NCBI GenBank assembly: GCA_903823115.1
Contig: CAIJRN010000009.1
Coordinates: forward strand, 18,753 to 82,752
Direction: 5' to 3'
DNA: 64,000 nt
Source: an uncultured cyanobacterium
GTDB taxonomy: Bacteria; Cyanobacteriota; Cyanobacteriia; PCC-6307; Cyanobiaceae
Shown: positions 34,190-44,013 of the stretch, piece after piece
Layout: each line of letters starts with the position of its first letter
Numbering within the stretch: the stretch's first letter is position 1
The notes under the pieces: generated by a model
The model's database searches: none
Seen by the model: only the letters and a program-made list of their open reading frames with translations
What the model was told of the DNA's origin: nothing
Translations under genes and position numbers: made by a program

Positions 34190-35916
34190 CGCTCATCACG
34201 GATGCGCTGCCGCTCTTCGGCCTGGCGCTGGGACTGCTGTTGGCGCTGCTCGCGGTCGGCAGCCTGCTGGGCAAGTTCCTGGGCATGCACCGCTGGGGGA
34301 TTCCCGAGGCCCTGCTGGCCGGCTCGCTGGGGTTGTTGATCGCCCCCAGCGGTGCTCTGCCGCTGATCCCGCCTGCCGTGATCCACCTCTGGGACCAGCT
34401 GCCCCTGATCCTGCTGACCCTGGTGTTCGCCACCCTGTTGCTGGGCAAACCCCTGCCGGCGCCTGGCGGACTGTGGCGCCCCCTCTCGGCCCAGGTGCTG
34501 ATGGCCCTCACCCTGGCCTTCGGTCAGTACATGGTGGCCGGACTGGCGGTGATGCTGGTGCTGCAGCCGCTCGTCGGGGCCCCGGCGGTCATGGCCTGCC
34601 TGATCGAGGTGGCCTTTGAAGGGGGCCATGGTTCGGCCGCTGCCATGGGGCCCACCTATGCGCGCCTGGGCCTGGAGAGCGGCGAGGCGCTGGGTCTGGC
34701 CATGGCCACAGTGGGTTTGCTGGCCTCGACGTTGGTGGGGGGACTGGTGGTGGTGCTGGCCCGGCGCCGGCGCTGGCTGCTCAGTGATCGCCTGGCCGAA
34801 GAAGAACCTGGCGTCTCCCTGCAGCCCGTTGCCGCGGTGCCTGCTGCGCAGGCCACCACTGGGCAGGCGAACTCAGCGCAGGCCATCGCTTCCCCTCCAG
34901 CGTTGGGTGGGCAACCGCCAGAGCTGGCTTCCCAGCCCCTGACTCCTGAACCAACGACGTTGTCGGCAGGGATTGCAGCAACCCAGATGGGGCCAGCCCA
35001 GGCTGCGCCTGCACCAGGCTCAACGCCGGAAGCAGTGCCAGCTCGGCAACCCCTGGTCACCCAGAAACAGGCTCCGCAGCAACGGGCCTCTCAACAACCG
35101 CGCTCTCAACAACTGCCTTCGCGATCCGAACTCGCGACACAGCAGTTTTCGCCAACCGCAACTTCGCCAACAGAGCCTTTTTCAACAGGAGCTGCAGCGC
35201 CGGCAACGATCGCCATGGCGGCAGCGCCGGCACCGATTTCCCTCGTGGCAGCGAACCTGGCCCTGACCGGGGTGGCCGTGGTCATCGGCTGGGGGATGTT
35301 GGAGGGCTTGCGCCATCTGGCGGGCAGCCTGGGGGGAGGCTTTGCGATGGTCATTGAAGTTCTGCCGGTCTTTCCCCTGGCTCTGGTGGGTTCCCTGCTG
35401 GTGAGGCTGGTGCTGGAGCGCAGCGGCCAGGCCCATTGGGCCTCGGCTCCGGTGCAGAACCGGATCGGCACGATTTCAGCCGATCTGCTGATCACGGCGG
35501 CCACGGCCTGTCTCGATCTGTCGCTGCTGGCCAAGGACTGGTTGCCGTTGACGGTGCTGGCCGTGGTGGGCCTGATCTGGAACCTGGCGGTGTTGCTGCT
35601 GCTGGCGCCGCGCATCCTGCCGGCCAGCTGGTTCGAGCGGGGTCTGATCGAGTTCGGACAAGCCACTGGTGTGGCCGCCAGCGGACTGCTGCTGCTCAAC
35701 ATGGTGGATCCCGACGATCGCAATGGCACCCTGACGCCGTTCTCGATCAAGCAGTTGATCCTGCAACCCCTGCTGGCCGGCGGCGTGATCACGGTGGTGG
35801 CTCCACTGGCGGTGGACAGCTGGGGATTGCCGACCTGGACCGCCTTCTGCCTGGCCTTGGTGGTGCTCTGGATCAGCCTCGGTCTGTGGTTGGCCGGACG
35901 TCGGGCCGTCGGCTGA
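34183..35916 (+). CDS. GltS-like sodium/glutamate symporter with a large insertion
   Basis: A 577-residue membrane transporter resembling GltS. The first half has about five or six hydrophobic segments and the motif EVAFEGGHGSAAAMG (near 145-160), typical of GltS. After a short basic stretch there is a Gln/Pro/Ala/Thr-rich segment of about 146 residues (roughly 203-348) that is hydrophilic and unlike the family. The second half resumes at PISLVAANLALTG and carries FGQATGVAASGLLLLNMVDPD, the second typical motif. GltS is normally about 400 residues. The insertion falls in the central loop, so transport may be intact. It overlaps the S9 peptidase gene. Confidence 0.87.
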   Translation: MLTLITDALPLFGLALGLLLALLAVGSLLGKFLGMHRWGIPEALLAGSLGLLIAPSGALPLIPPAVIHLWDQLPLILLTLVFATLLLGKPLPAPGGLWRPLSAQVLMALTLAFGQYMVAGLAVMLVLQPLVGAPAVMACLIEVAFEGGHGSAAAMGPTYARLGLESGEALGLAMATVGLLASTLVGGLVVVLARRRRWLLSDRLAEEEPGVSLQPVAAVPAAQATTGQANSAQAIASPPALGGQPPELASQPLTPEPTTLSAGIAATQMGPAQAAPAPGSTPEAVPARQPLVTQKQAPQQRASQQPRSQQLPSRSELATQQFSPTATSPTEPFSTGAAAPATIAMAAAPAPISLVAANLALTGVAVVIGWGMLEGLRHLAGSLGGGFAMVIEVLPVFPLALVGSLLVRLVLERSGQAHWASAPVQNRIGTISADLLITAATACLDLSLLAKDWLPLTVLAVVGLIWNLAVLLLLAPRILPASWFERGLIEFGQATGVAASGLLLLNMVDPDDRNGTLTPFSIKQLILQPLLAGGVITVVAPLAVDSWGLPTWTAFCLALVVLWISLGLWLAGRRAVG

Positions 35917-36020
35917 GGCCGGCAACAGCTCGCTCCCCGTCGGGGATGACCCCAACGTTCTCCATGGCACCGTGGTGAATGGGAACTAGTTGTTCATACC
36001 CGCAGATCTTGCCTTCCCGG

Positions 36021-37193
36021 TCACGGGGTGTTCCAGACGAAGCGGCTGCTGGCGGCGTAGTTCCAGACGAAGACCACGATGATTCCCGCTAACTGGGCCC
36101 AGAGACTGTCGCGAGCCACGTTCTCGTAGAAGGCAATGGCCAGCCCTACATTGGCCAGAGCCGGCAATGACGATACCAGGAGGAACTTGAGCAGGCCTCT
36201 GAGTAGTGCAAAGCCGCGCAGGCGGGCGAAGCGGAATGTCAGGACATTGTTGATCAGATAGTTCGAGGTGGCGGCTGCCACCACGGCAAAGGGCAAGGCC
36301 CGCTCAAAGTTGATGCCCCCCAAGCCGGTGAGCAGCTGACACAACAAGACCTGCACCAACACCCCGGTGGAGCCCACCAAGCCAAAACTGATGGCGCGGC
36401 GGGGCAAGATCCGAAAGGACAGACTGTGGAGAATTGAAATCAGGAAATCCCAGACGATGGCCAGATCAAGCTTCGAGCGGCCATGGATGCGAGGTTGGAA
36501 GGAGAGCGGTATTTCCGCAACCCGAAGCCGCCCTTTGCTGACGGCCAGTAACTCATACAGAAATTTAAAGCCATTCACATCCACTGCTCTGAGCAGTGGA
36601 ATGGCTTCGTCCAGCCGCAGGGCAAAGAAGCCACTCATGTAATCGGTGAGGGAGTCATAGGCCCTCGACAAGCTGAAACGAGCGCAGCGATTGGCCCAGC
36701 TGGATCCCTGTTCCCGGCGGCCACTGAGTCCGAGGATCTCGGCCTGGGCATGGAAGCGGCTGCCGATCACCAGATCCAGCTCCTGCTGCTGCAATGTTTC
36801 GATCGCCCGCAGCACTGAGGCCGGCTCATGTTGCCCATCGCTGTCCATCACGACAGCCACATCGCCTGTGGCATCCAGCAGCCCTTCTTTGATGGCGCTC
36901 GCCAGTCCGGCACGCCCCACACGGCGAATCAGGCGCAGGCTCGGCTCGTGATGGGCTAGTTGCCGAACCAATTCGGCAGTGCCGTCAGCAGAGTCATCGT
37001 CAACCACCAGGATTTCCAGGTCGACGTGCTGTTTGAGCAGCAGCAGCTTGGCCAACAACGGCTCGATGTTGTAACGCTCGTTGTAAGTTGGCAGCACGAT
37101 TGAGACCCGCAAGGCAGGAGCGGATGCAGAGGCGGCTTTGCCATCGGTCTCCAGAGCCATCAACATCTCAACAACAGCAATATCAGTGTACAC
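36021..37193 (-). CDS. Glycosyltransferase family 2 fused to GtrA-like domain
   Basis: A 390-residue protein. A family 2 glycosyltransferase (DPM1/ polyprenol-phosphate mannosyl- or glucosyltransferase-like) covers about 28-255, with SIVLPTYNE, VVDDDSADGT at 63-72 and MDSDGQHEP at 116-124. A four-helix GtrA-type membrane domain covers about 268-388 (SFGLVGSTGVLVQ, YLINNVLTFRF, WNYAASSRFVW). Such fusions make and flip polyprenyl-phosphate sugars for glycosylation of lipid or surface glycans. The donor and acceptor are unknown. The start at ATG 37193 gives MYTDIAVVEML; a Met at position 10 or 12 is also possible. Confidence 0.9.
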   Translation of the reverse strand: MYTDIAVVEMLMALETDGKAASASAPALRVSIVLPTYNERYNIEPLLAKLLLLKQHVDLEILVVDDDSADGTAELVRQLAHHEPSLRLIRRVGRAGLASAIKEGLLDATGDVAVVMDSDGQHEPASVLRAIETLQQQELDLVIGSRFHAQAEILGLSGRREQGSSWANRCARFSLSRAYDSLTDYMSGFFALRLDEAIPLLRAVDVNGFKFLYELLAVSKGRLRVAEIPLSFQPRIHGRSKLDLAIVWDFLISILHSLSFRILPRRAISFGLVGSTGVLVQVLLCQLLTGLGGINFERALPFAVVAAATSNYLINNVLTFRFARLRGFALLRGLLKFLLVSSLPALANVGLAIAFYENVARDSLWAQLAGIIVVFVWNYAASSRFVWNTP

Positions 37194-37581
37194 TGGCAGC
37201 CTGGAGATTGAATCGCAAAAGCAAGTGAAAATCTACTGCTTTGCAGCTTCAGGACATCCAGAAGCTTCAGCGGCTTGTCTGATCAAGTGGCCCCAGGCAC
37301 GGCTATCGCAATTCCACTTGAAGCGTGAAACCAGTTGAGAGTGGCAGCCATGATTTTTCGAGGTGCGTATCGCTCCGGCTCCGAGTCAAGAGTGGTCGGG
37401 CTCGACGAGTTGAATGCCTCGGCAAGTTAATCGTAGGATTGCCTGGTGAATCAATAGCCATAAACCAGCTAGTTCCCATGGGTCTGTTTCGTGTATCCGT
37501 TCAGAGATCAGGAGGGTAGACGCAAACATTGGCCCTGTTGAGCCCTTGATATCAGCATGAATACCGATTGCCTCTCAGGCT
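37194..37581. other. AT-richer intergenic region
   Basis: About 390 bp without a supported gene. GC is lower than in the flanking core genes, and the stretch leads into a decayed transposase, so it is probably part of the same acquired or rearranged region. Confidence 0.45.
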
Positions 37582-38001
37582 GAGATCGCCTGCTATGACA
37601 ACCCCATCGGCCGAGATTTCAGAAGCGGATTGGCAGGCGACTTCAGCCACCGTCAGAGCATTGAGGCCAACGCCAGTCGCTCACCAAACCAACTGCTTGC
37701 GGATGCGGGCTACTGCCATGAAGGGACCATCAAGAGCTGTGCGCAGCGATGCATCGTTTTCTAGATCGCGACCGGTCGCGTGCTTCACGCTCAGCCGCCA
37801 CTTTTGGGGGGCCTGATCTCCAGGAATCTCGGTACCAGCGGCCGCTGCTTCAAGCTGCGCTGCAAAGCAGGCAGGGCGATCTATGCCAGGCCCAAAACGA
37901 TCGTCATGCCAGTGGTTTGGCCAGAGCAAGGAGGCCAGAGGCCTGGGAGCAGGGCCCAGGCAACGACCTCAGAAAGCGGAGCAGAGGCGATTTCAGAAGT
38001 G
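37582..38001 (+). pseudogene. Decayed transposase (IS1182/IS5-like), C-terminal part
   Basis: Read in one frame, this stretch resembles the C-terminal half of a DDE transposase. PNQLLADAGYCHEGTIKSC fits the DAGY block. After a TAG stop near the end of RCIVF, IATGRVLHA follows, where transposases have a Y-IATGRQKH continuation. KAGRAIYARPKTIVMPV then matches the KAGRAIYARRKTIVEPVFGQIK block. The TAG replaces a Tyr codon, and after IVMPV the sequence loses similarity to GQIKQARGF. No 5' part or terminal repeats were found, so it is a relic. Confidence 0.6.
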
Positions 38002-38317
38002 TAGGTTTTGGCCAGTTTGCTCCAGCACCACCCCAAGACCACAGGAGTTTTAGGGCCTGGTGGGCTGAGTGTGGTCTACGGGCAACATGCCCGTAGACAG
38101 CTACAAGCCAAAAAGTAGTGTAGCTTTGTGGCATTGTACCAACTTTTGCGTTATATGCCTTTGCGAAATCAGCGAGATCAACTATCCGCGACCGTATGCA
38201 TGCGCTATTGCTGCTGAAACTAAATCTTGGGCGGGAAGTTGGTCAGACCCCCGGCGGCAGACCAGGTACCCCTTGTAAGGTTATGTGGCATAATGTGAAG
38301 CGAATCTCATTGTCAGA
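38002..38317. other. AT-rich intergenic region upstream of the methyltransferase gene
   Basis: About 316 bp of AT-rich sequence. No gene was found; it may contain the promoter of the methyltransferase gene. Confidence 0.4.
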
Positions 38318-39109
38318 ATGCAGCACCAGCTATCAGCTCACAAGGCATTGTCCCGATACATCGCTTTCACAGGCAAAGAGATTCTTGAAATAGGTGGTGC
38401 TCAGTCTTGCGAGTCTGCCTATCCATTTCTCTCTGATGGTGCATCACGCGCTGTGGTCACGGGTCTCGATCATATCTCTCACGAGAAAGTTGACTCAGAT
38501 CATGATCTTGTGGTAATGCGTGCTGACGCCCTGAATCTAGATAGCATCTTCGGGCCTTGCAGCTTCGACGTCGTTTATGGCCTTTCAATTGTTGAGCATA
38601 TAGTAAATCCTGATAGGTTTCTCTCACAGGTGCATGCTGTTTTGAAGCCTGGTGGCGTCGCCTATTTTGAAGGTAATCCAATATGGTCTTCTCCCAAGGG
38701 GCATCACTTATGGGTAGCCACGTGGGGGGGAGCCTATCAACATAAGGCAACTTCAAATTATCTGTTCAGTGAGTTCCAGGGTGAAATATCTACCAACCCA
38801 TTGCCTGACTGGTCCCACCTTCTGATGACACCAGATGAGATGGGAACTTACCTCACTGAATTGTCTTTACCATTAACGGATGTTGATTGCATTCTGGAAT
38901 GGGTATTTCACAACGAGGAACTTAATAGGCTTGACATGAGTAGTATCGCAAGGGGCTATTCCAGCTCACCACTTAATGTCTTAGAGGCCAATACCTTGCG
39001 TGTCGAGGTGCCAGCGTTAACTTTAGAGGCTCTGCGAGCGAAATGTGGCGGTGGGGTCGATTATGGTGTCTATGGCGTATCCTATGTGCTCACCAAGTCA
39101 CCTTCCTGA
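38318..39109 (+). CDS. SAM-dependent methyltransferase (class I)
   Basis: A 263-residue methyltransferase-11-like protein. The SAM motif LEIGGA is at 23-28, a motif II-like GLSIVEHIVNPDRF is at about 88-101 and HAVLKPGG (motif III) is at 106-113. The substrate is unknown; its place between a glycosyltransferase-GtrA gene and rfbB suggests a surface-glycan or lipid modification. The gene is much more AT-rich than its neighbours, a sign of horizontal transfer. It is flanked by relics of insertion sequences. Confidence 0.85.
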   Translation: MQHQLSAHKALSRYIAFTGKEILEIGGAQSCESAYPFLSDGASRAVVTGLDHISHEKVDSDHDLVVMRADALNLDSIFGPCSFDVVYGLSIVEHIVNPDRFLSQVHAVLKPGGVAYFEGNPIWSSPKGHHLWVATWGGAYQHKATSNYLFSEFQGEISTNPLPDWSHLLMTPDEMGTYLTELSLPLTDVDCILEWVFHNEELNRLDMSSIARGYSSSPLNVLEANTLRVEVPALTLEALRAKCGGGVDYGVYGVSYVLTKSPS

Positions 39110-39512
39110 GCTTGGTGAAATTTCGCCTTGAGCCCTATATATCAGCGGCCGGTAAATTGCACTATCCCAGCTAATTTCTAGCTGGCTTTGTTCTTGGCTT
39201 TGATCGAAGGCCGACTTCCTGTCCGGGTCATAGGTCCAGTGCCAGCGCAATAGCGATATTTCGCAGATCATTATAAATATTGATTTTTTGACTTTTTAAA
39301 AATAGCCAATATCCAAGAATTTCTTGAAATTTCTTGTAAATCTACCCAGGTTCGGGGCAGAGGTTTCAGGTGCCGCTGCCCCTCTTGGGCTGGGCTTTCC
39401 TGGCTACGAGCAGACCTGTGCCTGATCTCAGCCGAAGACTGAGCGGGATGCTTCCTCAATAACAGAAACCCGTCGTCTGCGATTCCTCAATTCGACGGCG
39501 GCCCCACTTCCC
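39110..39512. other. AT-rich intergenic region
   Basis: About 400 bp. It contains a very AT-rich patch near 39270-39340 and no supported gene. A short open frame on the minus strand (39271-39459) has no recognisable features. Confidence 0.4.
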
Positions 39513-39800
39513 TGGGATGTGCTTCTGGGACTAATCTCGCCCGCTCATGACAAATCATCCATCAAGGGAGGTAGTCCGCCGATTCCTTTTGGAGGTATTG
39601 CTGCGAGTCCAGCTTCTCCGGTATTGATCCATGCTCTTGGATCCATTGATGGAGGGCATGCTGATCGATACGCCCAGCCTCAGCAGGGTTGCCAGAATCG
39701 AGATGCTGGAAGCACGGATCTCAGCTGAAATCACAATCCTGATCTTCTGCCATCACCTTGGCATACACTATATCACCGAGCAGATTCTTGATGATGAGGC
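39513..39800 (+). pseudogene. Decayed IS5-type transposase, N-terminal part
   Basis: The reading begins WDVLLGLISPAHDK, then shifts frame near 39570 into RRFLLEVLLRVQLLRY, meets a TGA (where IS5 transposases have Trp), and continues SMLLDPLMEGMLIDTPSLSRVARIEMLEARISAEITILIFCHHL. This fits the start of IS5-family transposases (PLETMLRIHLLQ, DPAMEEALYDTP, RIPDETTILNFRHLL). With a frameshift, a stop and the C-terminal half missing, it is a relic. It lies just upstream of rfbB on the same strand. Confidence 0.65.
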
Positions 39801-39930
39801 ATCCGGCGTAAAAATGTTTCCCCGTTTTCTGCGCTCCAAGCCTTGCTGTCGATGCGCATTGCCGCCTGAGCCCTGCTTGTTCAGGCCGCTCTGGGGTCAC
39901 GGGTAACCTGGCTTCAGCTGTTTTCAACCG

Positions 39931-41019
39931 ATGGACGCCTTGCTGGACGGTCGCCGCCGGATTCTGGTGACTGGAGGGGCAGGCTTCATCGGCGGGGCCG
40001 TGGTGCGGCGCTTGCTGCGTGACAGCGAAGCCACGGTGTTCAATCTTGACAAACTTGGCTACGCCAGTGACCTCACCAGCATCGAGGCCGTGCTGGCCGA
40101 GCTGGGAGCGGCAGCTGATGGTCCTGCTGGTCCCCGCCACCAGCTGCTCCAGGCTGATCTCTGCGATGCCGCCGCCACAAACGCTGCCGTTGCGGCGGCC
40201 GATCCCGACCTGATTTTGCATCTGGCTGCTGAAAGCCATGTGGATCGCTCGATCCAGGGGCCGGCTGCCTTCGTGCAGAGCAACGTGCTGGGCACCTTTT
40301 ATCTGCTGGAGGCGGCGCGCAGCCATTGGCAAGGCCTCAAGGGTGAGCGCCATTCGGCGTTCCGCTTTCATCACATCAGCACCGATGAGGTGTTCGGCTC
40401 CCTTGGACCCAGCGGCCGGTTCTCGGAAGCGACCCCCTACGACCCCCGCAGCCCCTATTCGGCCAGCAAGGCCGGCAGTGATCACCTGGTCAACGCCTGG
40501 CACCACACCTATGGGCTGCCGGTCGTGCTCACCAACTGCAGCAACAACTACGGACCCTGGCAGTTTCCCGAGAAGCTGATTCCGGTGGTGATCCTCAAGG
40601 CCATGGCCGGTGAGCCGATCCCCCTCTATGGCGATGGGGCCAATGTCCGCGACTGGCTGTTTGTCGAAGACCATGTCGATGCGTTGCTGCTGGCGGCCTG
40701 CCGTGGCCGCCTTGGCGCCAGTTACTGCGTCGGCGGGCACGGTGAGAGGCCGAACCGTGAGGTGGTCGAGGCCATCTGTCGCCTCCTCGATGAGCTCAGG
40801 CCCGCAGGGGCTCCCCATGGCCGTCTGATCACGCGCGTCACCGATCGCCTCGGCCACGACCGCCGCTATGCCATTGATCCCAGTCGGATCAGCCAGGAGT
40901 TGGGCTGGCAGCCCCGTCAGGGTTTCGAGGCCGGCCTGGCCCTGACCGTGCGCTGGTACCTGCAGCAGAGCGGCTGGTGTGAGCGGATGGCCCAACGGCT
41001 GGCGATGCAAGAACCATGA
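39931..41019 (+). CDS. rfbB: dTDP-glucose 4,6-dehydratase
   Basis: RfbB converts dTDP-glucose to dTDP-4-keto-6-deoxyglucose, the second step in making dTDP-rhamnose and related sugars. The protein is 362 residues and is a short-chain dehydrogenase with NAD motif TGGAGFIG at 14-21. The catalytic Thr-Asp-Glu lies near 151-153 (STDEVFGS) and Tyr-Lys at 176 and 180 (YSASK). NNYGPWQFPEKLIP and DWLFVEDHVDA are typical. No rfbA, rfbC or rfbD is in the window, so the partner genes lie elsewhere. It is downstream of an IS5-type relic and upstream of an outer-membrane protein gene. Confidence 0.93.
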   Translation: MDALLDGRRRILVTGGAGFIGGAVVRRLLRDSEATVFNLDKLGYASDLTSIEAVLAELGAAADGPAGPRHQLLQADLCDAAATNAAVAAADPDLILHLAAESHVDRSIQGPAAFVQSNVLGTFYLLEAARSHWQGLKGERHSAFRFHHISTDEVFGSLGPSGRFSEATPYDPRSPYSASKAGSDHLVNAWHHTYGLPVVLTNCSNNYGPWQFPEKLIPVVILKAMAGEPIPLYGDGANVRDWLFVEDHVDALLLAACRGRLGASYCVGGHGERPNREVVEAICRLLDELRPAGAPHGRLITRVTDRLGHDRRYAIDPSRISQELGWQPRQGFEAGLALTVRWYLQQSGWCERMAQRLAMQEP

Positions 41020-41309
41020 GGTGGGAACGCTTCGAGGCCGAAGCGGTCGGAGCTCAGGACGGGGCGTTGATCGGCCGATGCCTCTCCCCTCAGCTGATCA
41101 ACGGCGATAGATTCCCCATAAGCAATGGGAGTGGAGGACGAGCGATGGCCGGCGATACCTCCCCTTCCTTCGGTCGCAGAAGTTCCTTGCGCTCTTTCAG
41201 AAGCCTCGATCCTTCCGGAATCGCTGCTCCGATCAGATCCTTGGCCATCACTGCATCGGGCGGATCGAGCCAGAGCAGGCCTTCAGGCCCTCAGGGCTTT
41301 CCCCTCACG

Positions 41310-42443
41310 ATGCTCCGCAATCCCCAGGTCTTTCAGTCCAGCCGCCTGCTGCGCCTCCTGCGGGCAGGGCTGGTGCCCCTGATCTGCGCCCTCGACACCG
41401 TGGGTCTGGGCAGCGCTGTGCAGGCCGCCAACCCTCCGGCCTCGCCTCAGTGGAACCGGGTCACGCCAAGCACGGTGGCGTTGACCAGTCCCGTCTGGAA
41501 TGCAGCTCCCCCCTTGCAGAACGAATCGGGTTGGCAGGTGATCGATACCTCTGGCGGGGTGCCCTCCACCTGGCAGCCCGGCCCCGCCGATGTGGCCCGT
41601 CCACCCGTGGCGGCAGCTGTTCAGGTGCGCAGCGTCGGTCGGGGCTTCACCGTCAACGGCAATCCCTACCCCGATATCAGCCTCAAGCTGCCCAATGCCT
41701 TTGCGATGGATCAACAGTTCACCTTCTCAGGCCAGTTGGCTGGCACCAGCCGTACCCGCACCTGCAAGGTGGGTGGAAGCACTAGCTGGAGCGATTGCGC
41801 CGACGGTGAATTGTTCCTGGAGCTCACCCCGCTCAAGGGTAAGAACGCCAGCCTGGGCATCAACTGGACCCTTCAGAGCCTGAGCAATCGCAACACCAGC
41901 TTCGGATCCGCCCAGAGCCTGGGCTTCAAGGGGGCTTTGAATCTCACCCCCACTCTGGGCCTGGCCTTTGGGGGTGAACAGATCATCCAGTTCGATAACA
42001 ATACCGACCTCGGTCGCAACTATTATCTGCTGCTCTCCCAGGCTGTTCCCCTCTCCAGAGGCGAGAAGCCCGCCATGTTGGTGGCTACAGCTGGGGTCGG
42101 TTCTGATTTCTTCGGCTACGGCGGTAACGGCGTGCTGGGCAGCACCAACTGCATCGGCGGTGGCAACATCAGCAGCAACAACTATCCCAAGGGCACGGAT
42201 TGTTATTGGGGTCCTGTTGGCGCGGTCAGTGTCGCGATCAACGATCGCCTCTCGATCGGCGCTGAATGGTTCGGTTACGGCATCGGTGCCGGCATCTCGC
42301 TGCGGCCTTTCAGTGATCTGCCCCTGACGGCCTCGATCTACGCCATTGATTTTCTGGGCAACACCCCCTCCTACATTCAGGACACCTGCACCACCGATCC
42401 CTGCGAGACGCGCTACTACGGTCGCCTGACCTATTCCTTCTGA
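41310..42443 (+). CDS. Putative outer-membrane beta-barrel protein
   Basis: A 377-residue exported protein. A signal peptide ([27 protein letters not shown], cleavage near residue 39) precedes a Pro-rich stretch. About 240 residues follow with alternating hydrophobic/polar beta strands such as [28 protein letters not shown] and [23 protein letters not shown]. The last residues YYGRLTYSF end in Phe, the barrel-assembly signature. Cysteine pairs (for example [13 protein letters not shown] and CTTDPC) may form disulfides. The function is unknown; it could be a porin-like or structural barrel. The start is uncertain: ATG 41310 gives a good signal peptide, while the frame is open from 41016. Confidence 0.7.
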   Translation: MLRNPQVFQSSRLLRLLRAGLVPLICALDTVGLGSAVQAANPPASPQWNRVTPSTVALTSPVWNAAPPLQNESGWQVIDTSGGVPSTWQPGPADVARPPVAAAVQVRSVGRGFTVNGNPYPDISLKLPNAFAMDQQFTFSGQLAGTSRTRTCKVGGSTSWSDCADGELFLELTPLKGKNASLGINWTLQSLSNRNTSFGSAQSLGFKGALNLTPTLGLAFGGEQIIQFDNNTDLGRNYYLLLSQAVPLSRGEKPAMLVATAGVGSDFFGYGGNGVLGSTNCIGGGNISSNNYPKGTDCYWGPVGAVSVAINDRLSIGAEWFGYGIGAGISLRPFSDLPLTASIYAIDFLGNTPSYIQDTCTTDPCETRYYGRLTYSF

Positions 42444-42471
42444 TCGACGTCCCACTGAACGGTCCGGCCCT

Positions 42472-44013
42472 GTGACCCTGAGGCTCACCAACACGCTCAG
42501 CCGCGCCAAGGAGCTGTTCACACCCCTGATTGACCGGCGTGTCTCCATCTACTGCTGCGGGGTCACGGTCTACGACCTCTGCCATCTGGGCCATGCCCGC
42601 AGCTACATCGTCTGGGACGTGCTGCGCCGTTACCTGAGCTGGCCTGGCCAGATCGGTGGTGCCTACGCGGTGACTTTCGTGCAGAACTTCACCGACATCG
42701 ACGACAAGATCCTCAACCGCGCCGCCGAGCAGGGCCTGGCGATGGAGGAGGTGAGTGAACGCAACATCGACGCCTATTTTCAGGACATGGATGCTCTCAA
42801 CATCCAGCGGGCCGATTCGATGCCAAGGGCCACCGCCTGCCTCGACAGTATTCGTGCCTTGATCGCTGAATTGGAACACAAGGGGGCCGCCTATTCCGCC
42901 GATGGGGACGTCTATTTCTCGGTGATGAAACAGGCGGGCTATGGCAAACTGTCTGGCCGCGATCTCAGCGAGCAGCAGGAAGGCGCCAGCGGGCGCACCA
43001 GCGGAGCAGAGGATGCGCGCAAGCACCATCCCTTTGATTTCGCCCTCTGGAAGGGGGCCAAGCTCGGTGAACCGAGTTTCCCCTCCCCCTGGGGGCCAGG
43101 CCGTCCCGGCTGGCACATTGAATGTTCGGCGATGGTGCGCCAGGAACTCGGCGACACGATCGACATCCACCTCGGCGGTGCCGATCTGATCTTTCCTCAC
43201 CATGAGAACGAGATCGCCCAGTCCGAGGCCGCCAGCGGCAAGCCCCTGGCTCGCTATTGGCTGCACAACGGCATGGTCAATGTCGGTGGCGAAAAGATGT
43301 CGAAATCCCTCGGCAACTTCACCACGATCCGGGCCTTGCTCGGCAGCGGCGTCAGTCCGATGACCCTGCGGCTGTTCGTGCTGCAGGCTCACTACCGCAA
43401 GCCCCTGGACTTCACCCTGGAGGGACTGGAGGCCGCCGCCAGCGGCTGGAAAGGGCTGGCTGGGGCTCTGGACGTCGGCAGGAAACACCAGGAACTGCTG
43501 GGTTGGCGCTCAAGTCCGCCTGACCCCGCTTCCCCCCCATCGGAGGCACTCAGGCCGCTCCGCGATCGCTTCCGGGACGCCATGGATGACGATCTCAACA
43601 CTGCCGTCGCCCTGGGGGAGCTGTTCGAGCTGGCCCGGCCGCTGCGGGCCCTGGCCAATCGTCTGCGCATCGGCGAGCTGCCCAGCGAGGCGGATCGGGC
43701 CCTCGAGAGTCGCTGGCAACTGCTGGTGCAGCTGGCGGGGGTCCTGGGGCTGGAGCCGGATCGGCAGCAGGGCGGCTCAGGCCAGGAATCCGGCGGCGGT
43801 GGCGAGCTGCCGGCCCTGGTTGAGGGAACGAGCAGGGCCGCCGCTCCAGCCGGACTCGGCGATGCCGCGATCGAAGCGCTGGTGGAGCAGCGCAAGGCCG
43901 CCAAGGCGGCGCGTGATTTCGCCAGCGCTGATCGCCTGCGCGATCAGCTGAAGGACCAGGGCATCGAACTGGTGGATAAACCGGGTGGCGTCACGGTCTG
44001 GCTGCGGGGGTGA
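42472..44013 (+). CDS. cysS: Cysteine--tRNA ligase
   Basis: A 513-residue class I aminoacyl-tRNA synthetase. HLGH at 38-41 is the HIGH motif and KMSKS is at 275-279. The zinc site uses a Cys near 29 (YCCG), another at about 220 (ECSAM) and the HHENE His/Glu pair. The C-terminal region (about 460-513) is the helical tRNA-anticodon-side domain. The start is a GTG at 42472, 28 bp after the outer-membrane gene. The stop overlaps the next start by 4 bp. Confidence 0.96.
   Translation: MTLRLTNTLSRAKELFTPLIDRRVSIYCCGVTVYDLCHLGHARSYIVWDVLRRYLSWPGQIGGAYAVTFVQNFTDIDDKILNRAAEQGLAMEEVSERNIDAYFQDMDALNIQRADSMPRATACLDSIRALIAELEHKGAAYSADGDVYFSVMKQAGYGKLSGRDLSEQQEGASGRTSGAEDARKHHPFDFALWKGAKLGEPSFPSPWGPGRPGWHIECSAMVRQELGDTIDIHLGGADLIFPHHENEIAQSEAASGKPLARYWLHNGMVNVGGEKMSKSLGNFTTIRALLGSGVSPMTLRLFVLQAHYRKPLDFTLEGLEAAASGWKGLAGALDVGRKHQELLGWRSSPPDPASPPSEALRPLRDRFRDAMDDDLNTAVALGELFELARPLRALANRLRIGELPSEADRALESRWQLLVQLAGVLGLEPDRQQGGSGQESGGGGELPALVEGTSRAAAPAGLGDAAIEALVEQRKAAKAARDFASADRLRDQLKDQGIELVDKPGGVTVWLRG

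Noticed and set aside
39271..39459. Minus-strand 62-residue frame in the AT-rich gap
   Set aside because: No motif, no clear initiation region, and most likely chance.
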